This document shows positions 1 through 7,812 of a DNA stretch of 64,000 bases, piece by piece. Source of the stretch: Desulfothermus sp964427155. Lineage in GTDB: Bacteria > Desulfobacterota > Desulfovibrionia > Desulfovibrionales > Desulfothermaceae. The stretch covers positions 62,001 through 126,000 of the forward strand of contig CAYRSC010000020.1 of NCBI GenBank assembly GCA_964427155.1, read 5' to 3'. The notes beneath the pieces are model-generated. The model was not told where the DNA came from. It made no database searches and saw only the letters and a list, made by a program, of their open reading frames with translations. Numbering within the stretch: position 1 is the stretch's first letter; each line of letters opens with the position of its first letter. The translations under genes were made by a program, and so were the position numbers.

Positions 1-644
1 CCCTCCACCTCCAACATCTGATTTCTCACGTAGCGAGACAATATAGCAATCCCTCCTGCTGCAGACAGTATTGAGGGTAGCATAAGATGCCATATCCTAT
101 CCATAATGTTCTGGAGGAATGAGGAGGAGGATAATCCAAAGGTCTTTATCCCAATAACCGGCACATGAAAAAGGGTTACCACCAGTATAATAAGCACATA
201 GGCAAAAAAGAACCCAGGAATGGAAATAAGGAAATATGCAAAAAAGGTGGTAGTGCGGTCAAAAACCGATCCCCTTTTGATGGCCCCTGCTATCCCCACA
301 GGGAAGGCCATGGTCCAGGTGAGTAAGGTGCCCACCACAAAGAGGGGGAGGCTGTTTAAGAACCTTTCCCATATCTTTTTTAACACTGGTCTATTGTCCT
401 GCCATGAGACGCTCTTTCCTGTAAACAGGTCTTTGTAAAATAAAAAGTATTGTTCATAAAGGGGTTTATCAAGATGAAAATATCTTTGAAACCTCTTTAA
501 CAACTGTGGAGTAAATTTAGGATTCATGGGATTTATTTGAGAGGGCTTTCCCGGGGCAAGATATATTATCAAAAAAGAGATAATTGAGACAAAAAACAGG
601 GTAATGAGTTTCTGAAACACACTTCTTATTATAAACTCCACCAT
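1..644 (-). CDS. Peptide/nickel-type ABC transporter permease, DppB-like (partial)
   Basis: This is the N-terminal part of an inner-membrane permease of the binding-protein-dependent oligopeptide family; the rest lies beyond the left edge. Reading the minus strand from an ATG at 644 gives an open frame to the window edge, starting MVEFIIRSVFQKLITLFFVS. The first hydrophobic helix covers roughly residues 8-30, followed by a periplasmic stretch containing the LDKPLYEQY motif typical of DppB/OppB, then further helices from about residue 105. A good ribosome binding site (GAGGAGGG) lies just upstream. It follows the solute-binding protein gene by 15 bases, so both belong to one transporter. The substrate cannot be told from sequence. 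Confidence 0.85.
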   Translation of the reverse strand, partial: MVEFIIRSVFQKLITLFFVSIISFLIIYLAPGKPSQINPMNPKFTPQLLKRFQRYFHLDKPLYEQYFLFYKDLFTGKSVSWQDNRPVLKKIWERFLNSLPLFVVGTLLTWTMAFPVGIAGAIKRGSVFDRTTTFFAYFLISIPGFFFAYVLIILVVTLFHVPVIGIKTFGLSSSSFLQNIMDRIWHLMLPSILSAAGGIAILSRYVRNQMLEVE

Positions 645-659
645 TAAATTCCCTCCTCT

Positions 660-2714
660 TTATGGAGAAAATTCAGGCACCTTTGGCAGCTTTATCCATT
701 TATTAAAGTAATAGGAAAAATCTCCCGTGGGAGTAGGAGTAATCCTCTTATAGAGGACCCTTCCCTGTTTATCCCTCTCCATTATTACTATCCTCCTATC
801 CAAGACCACTGTCCACTTGCGAACAAACAAAAAGGTATAGGGACACTCATACGCTATAAGACGATGAAGTTCATGGCAGTACTCCACCTGCTTTTTATGA
901 TTGTATTCCCTTCTTATCTTTTCAATGAGCATATCCGCCCTTTTGTTCTTAAATCCCACAAAATTTAATTGATATGGATGTGTCTGGGAAGAGTGCCATA
1001 TCTGATATAGGTCTGGTTCTATAGACATCATCCATCCCAGTATCACCGCATCAAAGTCCAGCTTGTTTATCCGCTGCTGGATAAATACCGACCACTCCAG
1101 CACGTCAGTGGATACATCCACCCCTATCTTTTTCCACTCATCCTGAACAATGGCCAGAATCGCCTTTCTGATCTCATTTCCAGAGTTGGTAATCAGTGTG
1201 AACTGGAGCCGTCTCCCATTCTTCTCCAGCCATCCATCCTTCCCTCTATGCCATCCAGCCTCCTTTAATATCTCCAGGGATTTTTCAGGGTCATAGGGAA
1301 TGGGTTTTACGCTCTTATCATAATAGTCTGTTTGCTTCACAAAAGGACCTGTAATGCGCTCTGCCTGACCATATAGGACATATTTTATTATCCTGTTTAC
1401 ATCTATTGCCATGGAAAGAGCAAGCCTCACCCTCCTGTCTTTAAATGGGAATCTCCTCATGTTATATCCAATATAGGTATATCCAAAGGAGGTGCCAGAA
1501 AAACACTGAAAGCGACTATCGTGCTTGAACCTATCTACCTGATGGGGTTCAGGGGAGTATATATCCAGGGTGCCAGCGTAAAACTCCATCTCCTGGGTGA
1601 GTTTGTCAGGGATTATACGAAATATATATTCCCTATAGTTTGGGGGTCCTTCCCAATACCTGTCAAAACGGGTGAGGATAATATACTGGGCAGATTTCCA
1701 CTCCTTGAACTTAAAAGGTCCACATCCCACTGGATGACGATTAAAGGAGCTGTCACGGATGGTGAAAGTGGCGGGATCCATCCCCCGTTTAATGGCCTCT
1801 CTTCTCAGGGCAGAAGAATTTAATAAGTGTTCGGGCAATATACCAATGGACCAGGAGGCAAGGGCCGGAGAATACAACCTCTTATAGATCACCTTCACAG
1901 TGTATCTATCTATTATCTTTACCTCTTTTACAGGCTCAAAATCAGAGATACGAGGGGATAGGTTTCGGGGATTCATTATGGCCTCATAAGTAAATTTTAC
2001 ATCTCTGGCAGTAAAGGGATGACCATCGTGAAAGACTACTCCCTTTCTCAGGTGAAAGAGTATCACTGGATTGTGCTCTGTAAGTGGGACAAATCTTTTT
2101 GCGGCCCCCTTCAACACACCTAGAGGGATATGACCATTTCCCATGGGAAATACAAATTCAGTGGGCCTGAAAGAGGAGAAATACCTCTTCCCCACAATAG
2201 ACCTTATCCTGTGAAAAAATTGGGGGTCAACACGAGAGAGGGTAAATTTTATTCTAGAGGGTAAGGTTATCCTAAGTCTAAATAATGTCTTCCCCTCCTT
2301 ATAGGAGACCACCTTTTCATGGGGAGGTATCACCTCTACCCTCTGTATCTCCTTAAGATTAGGTACAATCCTGGAAAGCAAAAGAGAAGGGGAAGAAAAG
2401 CACTTCTTGTTCAGATAAAGATAGGCCTCCTCATATATCCGCCACGATTTCGCCAGCCTCCCACGAAAATGGAGGTGTTGGTCCCTATCAATTAATCCTT
2501 CAAAGACCTTTGATTCTATCTCTGCAGAGGCAGAATCTGCCGAAAGTATGGGGTTTAAGATGGACGCATCACCAGTAGATGCAGTTATAAATTCCTCAAG
2601 TCTGGCTGGATTTCCCCGTGTCTGTTCCTCATATGTGGGGACCCAGAAATAGGAGCCAAACAATATCAGACACAGGAATAGGGGAGTGAGGATAAGCACT
2701 CTCTTTATCAACAT
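660..2714 (-). CDS. ABC transporter substrate-binding protein, family 5 (OppA/DppA type)
   Basis: Extracytoplasmic solute-binding protein that would deliver peptides or a related solute to the permease encoded just downstream. The 684-residue product has an N-terminal hydrophobic segment (about residues 5-28) with no clear lipobox, so it is probably membrane-anchored or cleaved as a normal signal peptide. Family 5 features are clear: an early STGDASILNP-like stretch and VFHDGHPFTARDVKFTYEAI near residue 230. It is longer than usual for the family (about 520-600), with an extra segment near residues 85-220 between the N-terminal lobe pieces. Three bases separate it from the aminotransferase gene upstream. 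The ligand is unknown. Confidence 0.85.
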   Translation of the reverse strand: MLIKRVLILTPLFLCLILFGSYFWVPTYEEQTRGNPARLEEFITASTGDASILNPILSADSASAEIESKVFEGLIDRDQHLHFRGRLAKSWRIYEEAYLYLNKKCFSSPSLLLSRIVPNLKEIQRVEVIPPHEKVVSYKEGKTLFRLRITLPSRIKFTLSRVDPQFFHRIRSIVGKRYFSSFRPTEFVFPMGNGHIPLGVLKGAAKRFVPLTEHNPVILFHLRKGVVFHDGHPFTARDVKFTYEAIMNPRNLSPRISDFEPVKEVKIIDRYTVKVIYKRLYSPALASWSIGILPEHLLNSSALRREAIKRGMDPATFTIRDSSFNRHPVGCGPFKFKEWKSAQYIILTRFDRYWEGPPNYREYIFRIIPDKLTQEMEFYAGTLDIYSPEPHQVDRFKHDSRFQCFSGTSFGYTYIGYNMRRFPFKDRRVRLALSMAIDVNRIIKYVLYGQAERITGPFVKQTDYYDKSVKPIPYDPEKSLEILKEAGWHRGKDGWLEKNGRRLQFTLITNSGNEIRKAILAIVQDEWKKIGVDVSTDVLEWSVFIQQRINKLDFDAVILGWMMSIEPDLYQIWHSSQTHPYQLNFVGFKNKRADMLIEKIRREYNHKKQVEYCHELHRLIAYECPYTFLFVRKWTVVLDRRIVIMERDKQGRVLYKRITPTPTGDFSYYFNKWIKLPKVPEFSP

Positions 2715-2717
2715 ATC

Positions 2718-3701
2718 CTACCACACAGGGGTAAGGACATGGGGGTTTTCCCTCATATCCCTCTGGAGTCTCTCATAAAACAACCTATAGAATTCTCCAA
2801 CCTCTCCACTGCCCACCTTCTCCCCTTCAAACAGGGTAATAGGCAACACATCCATGGTGGTCCCAAATACCAGTATCTCCCTGGCCCTCTGAAGGTCTTT
2901 CAAATAGAGGGGCCTCTCCTCTGCCCGGCGAAGTAGGCCCTCCCTCACCATTTCCCTGGCCATCTCCAGGGCACGGGAGACGGTGGTTCCCCTTAAAATA
3001 TCCTCAAAAGAAGGGGTCAAAAATTCCCTCTCTGGAGAAATTACAGCAAAATTCTCTGTGGCCCCTTCAGTAACCCGCCCATCCTCCTCTATGCCTATGG
3101 CATAATCTGCCCCTTTCTCATGGGCATCCTTCTTCATAAGGACATTGGGAAGATAGTTGCAACTCTTTATGGTGGCATAGAATCCACCCTTTGATGGTAC
3201 CCTGCTCAGGACAAGAGAACACCCCTTTTTTCTCTTCCTCTCCTCTACCTCCCTGTGTCTGGTAACCACCACATAGAGCTGAGGGCCAATAGACATATGG
3301 GGCTTGGGAGAAAAGTCCCCTGGTCCCCTGGAGATATAGAGCCTTATAATACAATTTTTTTCTCCCCCTGCGTAAATAGTACGGCATATTATCTCCACAA
3401 GCCCTTTATCTCCCACAGGGGAAGAGAGTCCTATACCCTCAAGGGACCTCTTTAACCTCTTTAAATGGGCATCCAGCTGATAGATGTTACCCTCCACACA
3501 CTTAAACGCCTCAAACACCCCATCCCCTCTGTGCACCATATGGTCATCCATGGGGATAAGCATGGCCCTAGGATCTGTAATTATAGCTCCATACCATGAA
3601 GAATACATGGCAAGATAATCATTCATATGGGGGAGGTACTTATTCTCAATTACCTCCAGCACCTCCTTCAATCCAGAGATGATCCTTATATCCATTTCCA
3701 T
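2718..3701 (-). CDS. Class IV PLP-dependent aminotransferase (branched-chain/D-amino acid/ADC-lyase type)
   Basis: Fold-type IV pyridoxal-phosphate enzyme of 327 residues. The N-terminal HRGDGVFEAFK motif, the probable PLP lysine in ATIKSCNYLPN and the phosphate-binding EGATENF motif are all present. The family includes branched-chain aminotransferase, D-alanine aminotransferase and aminodeoxychorismate lyase, and the sequence alone does not separate these. Either of two nearby Met codons (first or third residue) could start the protein. It lies 17 bases after the HD-GYP gene and 3 bases before the solute-binding protein gene, so it is part of the same minus-strand operon, but no shared pathway is obvious. 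Confidence 0.85.
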   Translation of the reverse strand: MEMDIRIISGLKEVLEVIENKYLPHMNDYLAMYSSWYGAIITDPRAMLIPMDDHMVHRGDGVFEAFKCVEGNIYQLDAHLKRLKRSLEGIGLSSPVGDKGLVEIICRTIYAGGEKNCIIRLYISRGPGDFSPKPHMSIGPQLYVVVTRHREVEERKRKKGCSLVLSRVPSKGGFYATIKSCNYLPNVLMKKDAHEKGADYAIGIEEDGRVTEGATENFAVISPEREFLTPSFEDILRGTTVSRALEMAREMVREGLLRRAEERPLYLKDLQRAREILVFGTTMDVLPITLFEGEKVGSGEVGEFYRLFYERLQRDMRENPHVLTPVW

Positions 3702-3718
3702 ACCTCAACCCTACCTTT

Positions 3719-4957
3719 TTAAGAATATCTCCCCATTGCCATATATATCTCGTCCAGACTCTCAATAAATATATCCACCAGTTCAGGGTCAAATTGTTTT
3801 CCCCTTTGAGAAGATATCTCCTCTACTATCTTTTCCCTGCTCCAGGGCTCCTTATAACTCCTTTTTGAGCTCAGGGCATCAAACACATCTGCCAGAGATA
3901 CTATCCTCCCCCAAAGGGATATCTCCTCTCCCTTCTTACCCCGTGCAGACCCATCCCCCTTTTCATAACCTGGGAGGGGCTCCCCTGTATCAAGGTCAAT
4001 GTATCCAGGATACCCGAGACCATCCCATCTCTCATGGTGTTCAAGGGAAATCTCCCTGGCCATCTCATCCACTAGAGACTTGGTCTCCTTAAAGAGCCTT
4101 GCCCCTAGATAGGTATGTTGCTTCATGGTGGAATATTCTTCCTCTGTTAGTCTTCCCTTCTTTTTAAGGATTACATCAGATATGGCAATCTTTCCCACAT
4201 CGTGAAGCATTGCGGCCACCCTCAGGGCATCTTTATTTTTCTCCATCACCTTTAGGGGTTCTCCCCTCTTTATAGCCCATTTCTCATAGAGGATGGTGCT
4301 ATACTCACCCACCCTGTTTACATGTTCCCCTGTCTCTTCCGGGTCTCGCAGTTCTGCCATCTTTATCATCCTCAATATCATGGTACGCACAAGTTCTGCC
4401 CTCTCCAGTGCAATAGAGGCGCACTCCCCATAGAAGGAGATAATGGGGACATATCTGGAGGCAAAAGGTACTATCCTACCCTGCTCATCTTTTGCATTTA
4501 TGAGCTGAAGCACCCCTATCACCTCTTTGGAGGGATTTAACAGGGGCACAGTGAGCATGGATTTGGTCCTATATCCCGATATCTCATCCACCTGTTTCCC
4601 AAACTTATAGGGTAGGTCTGAAGGGATACAATAGACATCGTCTATGTTTAAGGGGGTCTTGGTCTTGGCCACAAAACCCGCAATAGTAGATTCATCTATG
4701 GGAAAAGAAAAGGTCTCGTATATGAGTTTCTTATTGGGAGGAAGCTCCTTTTGTTTTGTATCATTCTGGGCATATTTCAATATCAGGAATCCCTCTTCCC
4801 TCTTGTAGATGGAGCCTGCATCTGCATTGGCTATCTTTCTGGCCTCTGTGAGGATCCTCTCCATAAGGATATCCACATCCTGGGTCTGGGCCAAAAAATT
4901 TATGGTGGAGACTATCTCCCCCACATATTGGTTTAGGTGTTCCTTGTGGTCATTCAT
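3719..4957 (-). CDS. GAF-HD-GYP protein, probable cyclic-di-GMP phosphodiesterase
   Basis: Cytoplasmic signalling protein of 412 residues. A GAF sensor domain covers about residues 15-190 and an HD-GYP domain about 200-400. The metal-binding motifs are intact: MLHDVGKI for the HD pair, EHHERWDGLGYP for the HHE and GYP signatures, and SLADVFDALSS further on. HD-GYP proteins with these residues normally hydrolyse cyclic di-GMP. There is no transmembrane helix, so the GAF domain probably senses a cytoplasmic ligand. The start ATG overlaps the stop of the radical SAM gene (ATGA), implying translational coupling. Confidence 0.92.
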   Translation of the reverse strand: MNDHKEHLNQYVGEIVSTINFLAQTQDVDILMERILTEARKIANADAGSIYKREEGFLILKYAQNDTKQKELPPNKKLIYETFSFPIDESTIAGFVAKTKTPLNIDDVYCIPSDLPYKFGKQVDEISGYRTKSMLTVPLLNPSKEVIGVLQLINAKDEQGRIVPFASRYVPIISFYGECASIALERAELVRTMILRMIKMAELRDPEETGEHVNRVGEYSTILYEKWAIKRGEPLKVMEKNKDALRVAAMLHDVGKIAISDVILKKKGRLTEEEYSTMKQHTYLGARLFKETKSLVDEMAREISLEHHERWDGLGYPGYIDLDTGEPLPGYEKGDGSARGKKGEEISLWGRIVSLADVFDALSSKRSYKEPWSREKIVEEISSQRGKQFDPELVDIFIESLDEIYMAMGRYS

Positions 4958-6240
4958 CGTATCTTCTCCTTCTCCTTATTCAATACCCTCCACACCCTCT
5001 GGGCCATCTTTTCCTGTCGCTCCCACTCTCCAAACACACGTCCAAAGGGGAGCACCTGCTTTATAAAACTTTTTATCTCTAAAGACAATCTCCCTGGTGG
5101 TTTTCTGGAAAAAGGAGTTCCAGGCAGGGGGATAAAGGTGTGGGCATGGATCTTTGCCCCCATCTCTATAAGCTCCCTCATCACCTTTACTGTGGCCCTT
5201 ATGTCTTCTTCTCTTTCTTCAGGCAGTCCAAATATAAAGTCCACCTTAGGTAGAAGCCCATATTTTAGGCAAAGTCCAGTGGCCCTGTAAATATCCTTTA
5301 CACTGTGCCTGCGGTGACATATCTCAAGTATCCTTTCACTCCCAGACTGGGCCCCTATTACCAGATTATCATTGTCTGCATACTCCCTCACCAGAGAAAG
5401 GGTCTCCTCTGTCACATGCTCTGGTCTCACCTCAGAGGGAAAACTCCCAAAGAATATCCTTCCCTGTTCTCCCACAATAGACCTAACTCCCCTCAAAAGC
5501 TCTTCCAGGGCCTGGACATTTACTTTCCTCCCATCCCTGGAACCATAGGAAAAGGCATTGGGGGTGATAAACCTTATATCCCGCATCCCCCGTTTGGTAT
5601 ATATCTCCACATAGGAGAAAAGGGTGGAGGGAGAACGGTGCCTCACCTGTTTTCCAAATAGATAGGAGGTCTGACAAAAAAAACACCCAAAGGGACATCC
5701 CCTACTTATCTCTATGGGGCCAAAGGCACGATACCTTTCGGAAAAGGGGGGATATATGTCCAGATCCACCCTCTCCCTCTTCCCGGAAAAGACCTCCCCT
5801 TTGGGAGAGGAGAAAAATACACCTGAAACTGAATCAAGGGGGATCTCCTCCATAATTGCCTGCAGTAACTGGGGAAAGGTCTCCTCTCCTTCTCCCCTCA
5901 CCACCACATCAAATCCCATGGCCAAGGTACCCCTGGGGTCACCAGATGGATGTGGACCCCCTGCCACCAATATGACCTGAGGGAACCTCTTCTTTATCTC
6001 CCTTACTTGGGAAATAATGTGAGGGACCTGGGGGGTAAAAAAGGAAAATCCCACCACCACCCTCTTGCCCCGGGAGAGCAATTCTTTTAAAAGCAAAAGG
6101 GGATTTGAGGGAGAGAGATAGATCTCCAGGGGGAAAATCGTCTCATACCTCTGAAGGGCCCCTAAGAGGGCATTTATGGAATAGCGGTTTATCTTCTCGT
6201 ATAAGAGGACCAGGGAAAGTCCTTTTGCAGATCTCATCAT
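4954..6240 (-). CDS. B12-binding-domain radical SAM protein (MJ_1487-like)
   Basis: Radical S-adenosylmethionine protein of 428 residues. The N-terminal about 150 residues resemble a cobalamin-binding Rossmann domain (VILVAGGPHPSGDP). The radical SAM cluster motif CPFGCFFC follows near residue 180, and a TIM-barrel-type body with GAQSGSERIL and FIFGLPEEREED follows that. The overall architecture resembles the MJ_1487 family, whose reaction is not established. The start codon follows an AGGGG ribosome site. It is the first gene of the minus-strand operon and overlaps the HD-GYP gene by 4 bases. Confidence 0.85.
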   Translation of the reverse strand: MMRSAKGLSLVLLYEKINRYSINALLGALQRYETIFPLEIYLSPSNPLLLLKELLSRGKRVVVGFSFFTPQVPHIISQVREIKKRFPQVILVAGGPHPSGDPRGTLAMGFDVVVRGEGEETFPQLLQAIMEEIPLDSVSGVFFSSPKGEVFSGKRERVDLDIYPPFSERYRAFGPIEISRGCPFGCFFCQTSYLFGKQVRHRSPSTLFSYVEIYTKRGMRDIRFITPNAFSYGSRDGRKVNVQALEELLRGVRSIVGEQGRIFFGSFPSEVRPEHVTEETLSLVREYADNDNLVIGAQSGSERILEICHRRHSVKDIYRATGLCLKYGLLPKVDFIFGLPEEREEDIRATVKVMRELIEMGAKIHAHTFIPLPGTPFSRKPPGRLSLEIKSFIKQVLPFGRVFGEWERQEKMAQRVWRVLNKEKEKIR

Positions 6241-6319
6241 AATCCCCTTTGGGCTATATCACGCATGGGGATTTTATACAAGGAATTTAACAGGAAGGGA
6301 AAAAGCAAGGGGTCATAGG

Positions 6320-7636
6320 ATGTGGGGGCTAAAAGAAATACTAAAGAGGGAGGTAAGACCTGCGCTGGGATGTACGGAACCGGTGGCAGTGGCACTGGCA
6401 TGTGCCCATGCATCTTCTCTTCTTAAAAAAAACAAGGAGATAGAAGAGATAAGGGTCCTGGTCTCTCCAGGAATATATAAAAATGGAATGGGGGTCTTTA
6501 TCCCCGGTACCCACGGGGAAAGGGGACTCTTTATGGCCGCGGCCCTTGGGGCACTGGCAGGGGATGGAAGACTGGAGATGGAGGTGCTGGCAAAGATAAG
6601 ACCTCAGGACATAGAAAGGGCAAGGGTCTTAATTGCCGAAAAAAAGGTGATAGTCAAAAGCAAAAAAGACCTCTCTGGGATATATGTTCATGCATTGGTG
6701 CGCTCTAAAAGAGACGTGGCCGAGGCCATAATAGAGGACTTCCACACCTCCCTCACACACCTTTTTCTAAATGGAAACCAGATTCCCCTGGAGGTAAAGA
6801 GAAGGTCTTCCCCCTCTCCAAGAAAACCACAGGACCTGCAAAAATGGCTAAAAAATGTCTCCTTTGAAACCCTATATCTCCTGGCAAAGGAGGCCAGAGA
6901 GGACCCTGAGGTGATAGGGCTACTGAAAGATAGTATAGAGATGAATCTAAGGCTCTCAAGATACGCCCTTGAGAGACCCACAGGGTCCACAGTAGGGTGT
7001 AGCTTCACTGAGCCCCAGGGGAATAATACAGGTCATCTTGCCCTCACCATTCAAAAACATACAGCAGCAGCAGTGGATGCCAGGATGGCAGGGGCCCCTC
7101 TCCCTGCCATGAGTTCTGCAGGCAGTGGAAATAACGGTATTGTGGCCACCATTCCCCTCTGGGCCATATGGAAAAACCAGACAAAAGACCTCCCTTATGA
7201 AGCACTCTTGGAGGCCACTGCCCTGAGCCACCTGGTTACCTCAAAACTAAAGGCCCACATGGGGAGGGTGACTCCTATATGTAGCTGCAGCCTCTGTGCT
7301 GGTGCAGGCGCGGCTGCAGGGATGTGTATGCTTTATAACCAGGAGATCTCTGTAATGGAAAGGGCAGTGGAAAACCATATCCTCACCCTTTTTGGGATCC
7401 TGTGTGATGGGGCCAAGCCCTCCTGTGCCCTTAAACTGGCAAACGCCTCTGTGTGTGCCCTGGACTCAAGTAATTTCGCCATAAGGGGAATAGGGGTATC
7501 TCCCGGAGAGGGACTTGCAGGGGAAGACATCTACGCTACCCTCAAAAACATAGAAGGCTTCCTGTCAACCACCTATTCAAAGGTGGATCATACCCTCATA
7601 TCCATTATGGAAAGAACAGCAGCCCACATTATTTAA
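6320..7636 (+). CDS. L-cysteine desulfidase / L-serine dehydratase-like protein (CyuA/YhaM, UPF0597 family)
   Basis: The 438-residue product opens with the ALGCTEP signature (Cys 18) of the CyuA/YhaM family. It has a second cysteine cluster around CSCSLCAG (about residues 320-330) and further cysteines near ILCDGAKPSCALK. Members such as the Methanocaldococcus enzyme use a 4Fe-4S cluster to break L-cysteine into pyruvate, ammonia and sulfide. The window alone cannot exclude another alpha-elimination substrate. The gene stands alone, divergent from the radical SAM operon (79-base gap) and followed by the regulated beta-oxidation promoter. Its ribosome binding site is weak. Confidence 0.85.
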   Translation: MWGLKEILKREVRPALGCTEPVAVALACAHASSLLKKNKEIEEIRVLVSPGIYKNGMGVFIPGTHGERGLFMAAALGALAGDGRLEMEVLAKIRPQDIERARVLIAEKKVIVKSKKDLSGIYVHALVRSKRDVAEAIIEDFHTSLTHLFLNGNQIPLEVKRRSSPSPRKPQDLQKWLKNVSFETLYLLAKEAREDPEVIGLLKDSIEMNLRLSRYALERPTGSTVGCSFTEPQGNNTGHLALTIQKHTAAAVDARMAGAPLPAMSSAGSGNNGIVATIPLWAIWKNQTKDLPYEALLEATALSHLVTSKLKAHMGRVTPICSCSLCAGAGAAAGMCMLYNQEISVMERAVENHILTLFGILCDGAKPSCALKLANASVCALDSSNFAIRGIGVSPGEGLAGEDIYATLKNIEGFLSTTYSKVDHTLISIMERTAAHII

Positions 7637-7696
7637 GGTATAAAATGGCGTTCTCCTCTATGATGCAAATTCACAAACCCATTCTTTTAAATCCCC

Positions 7697-7726
7697 TTGA
7701 CATAAAATTTTAACTTCTGTTAAGAA
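7697..7726 (+). promoter_or_regulatory. Candidate sigma-70 promoter of the beta-oxidation genes
   Basis: A perfect -35 box TTGACA (7697-7702) is followed 18 bases later by TAAGAA (7721-7726) as a moderate -10 box. It is placed just before the FadR-type operator and 87 bases upstream of the FadN-like start codon. The assignment rests on consensus match only. Confidence 0.55.
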
Positions 7727-7729
7727 CCC

Positions 7730-7747
7730 TGAATGAATACTCATTCA
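7730..7747. promoter_or_regulatory. FadR(TetR)-type operator, perfect palindrome
   Basis: TGAATGAATACTCATTCA matches the Bacillus FadR (TetR family) operator consensus TGAATGAnTAnTCATTCA at every fixed position. It lies immediately downstream of the candidate -10 box, where bound repressor would block transcription of the FadN-like and thiolase genes. TetR-family FadR proteins release such sites when long-chain acyl-CoA binds. No FadR gene is in this window. A second, weaker dyad (ACTGGTCAGT) lies a few bases further downstream. Confidence 0.75.
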
Positions 7748-7812
7748 TTGATTAACTGGTCAGTCACTTAAGGAATACAAACCATTTTTACACAAAGTAT
7801 GGAGGGTAGATT

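Noticed and set aside
6241..6273. AATCCCC/GGGGATT inverted arms before the radical SAM gene
   Set aside because: One arm is simply the complement of that gene's own AGGGGAT ribosome binding site, and the 19-base spacer is long.
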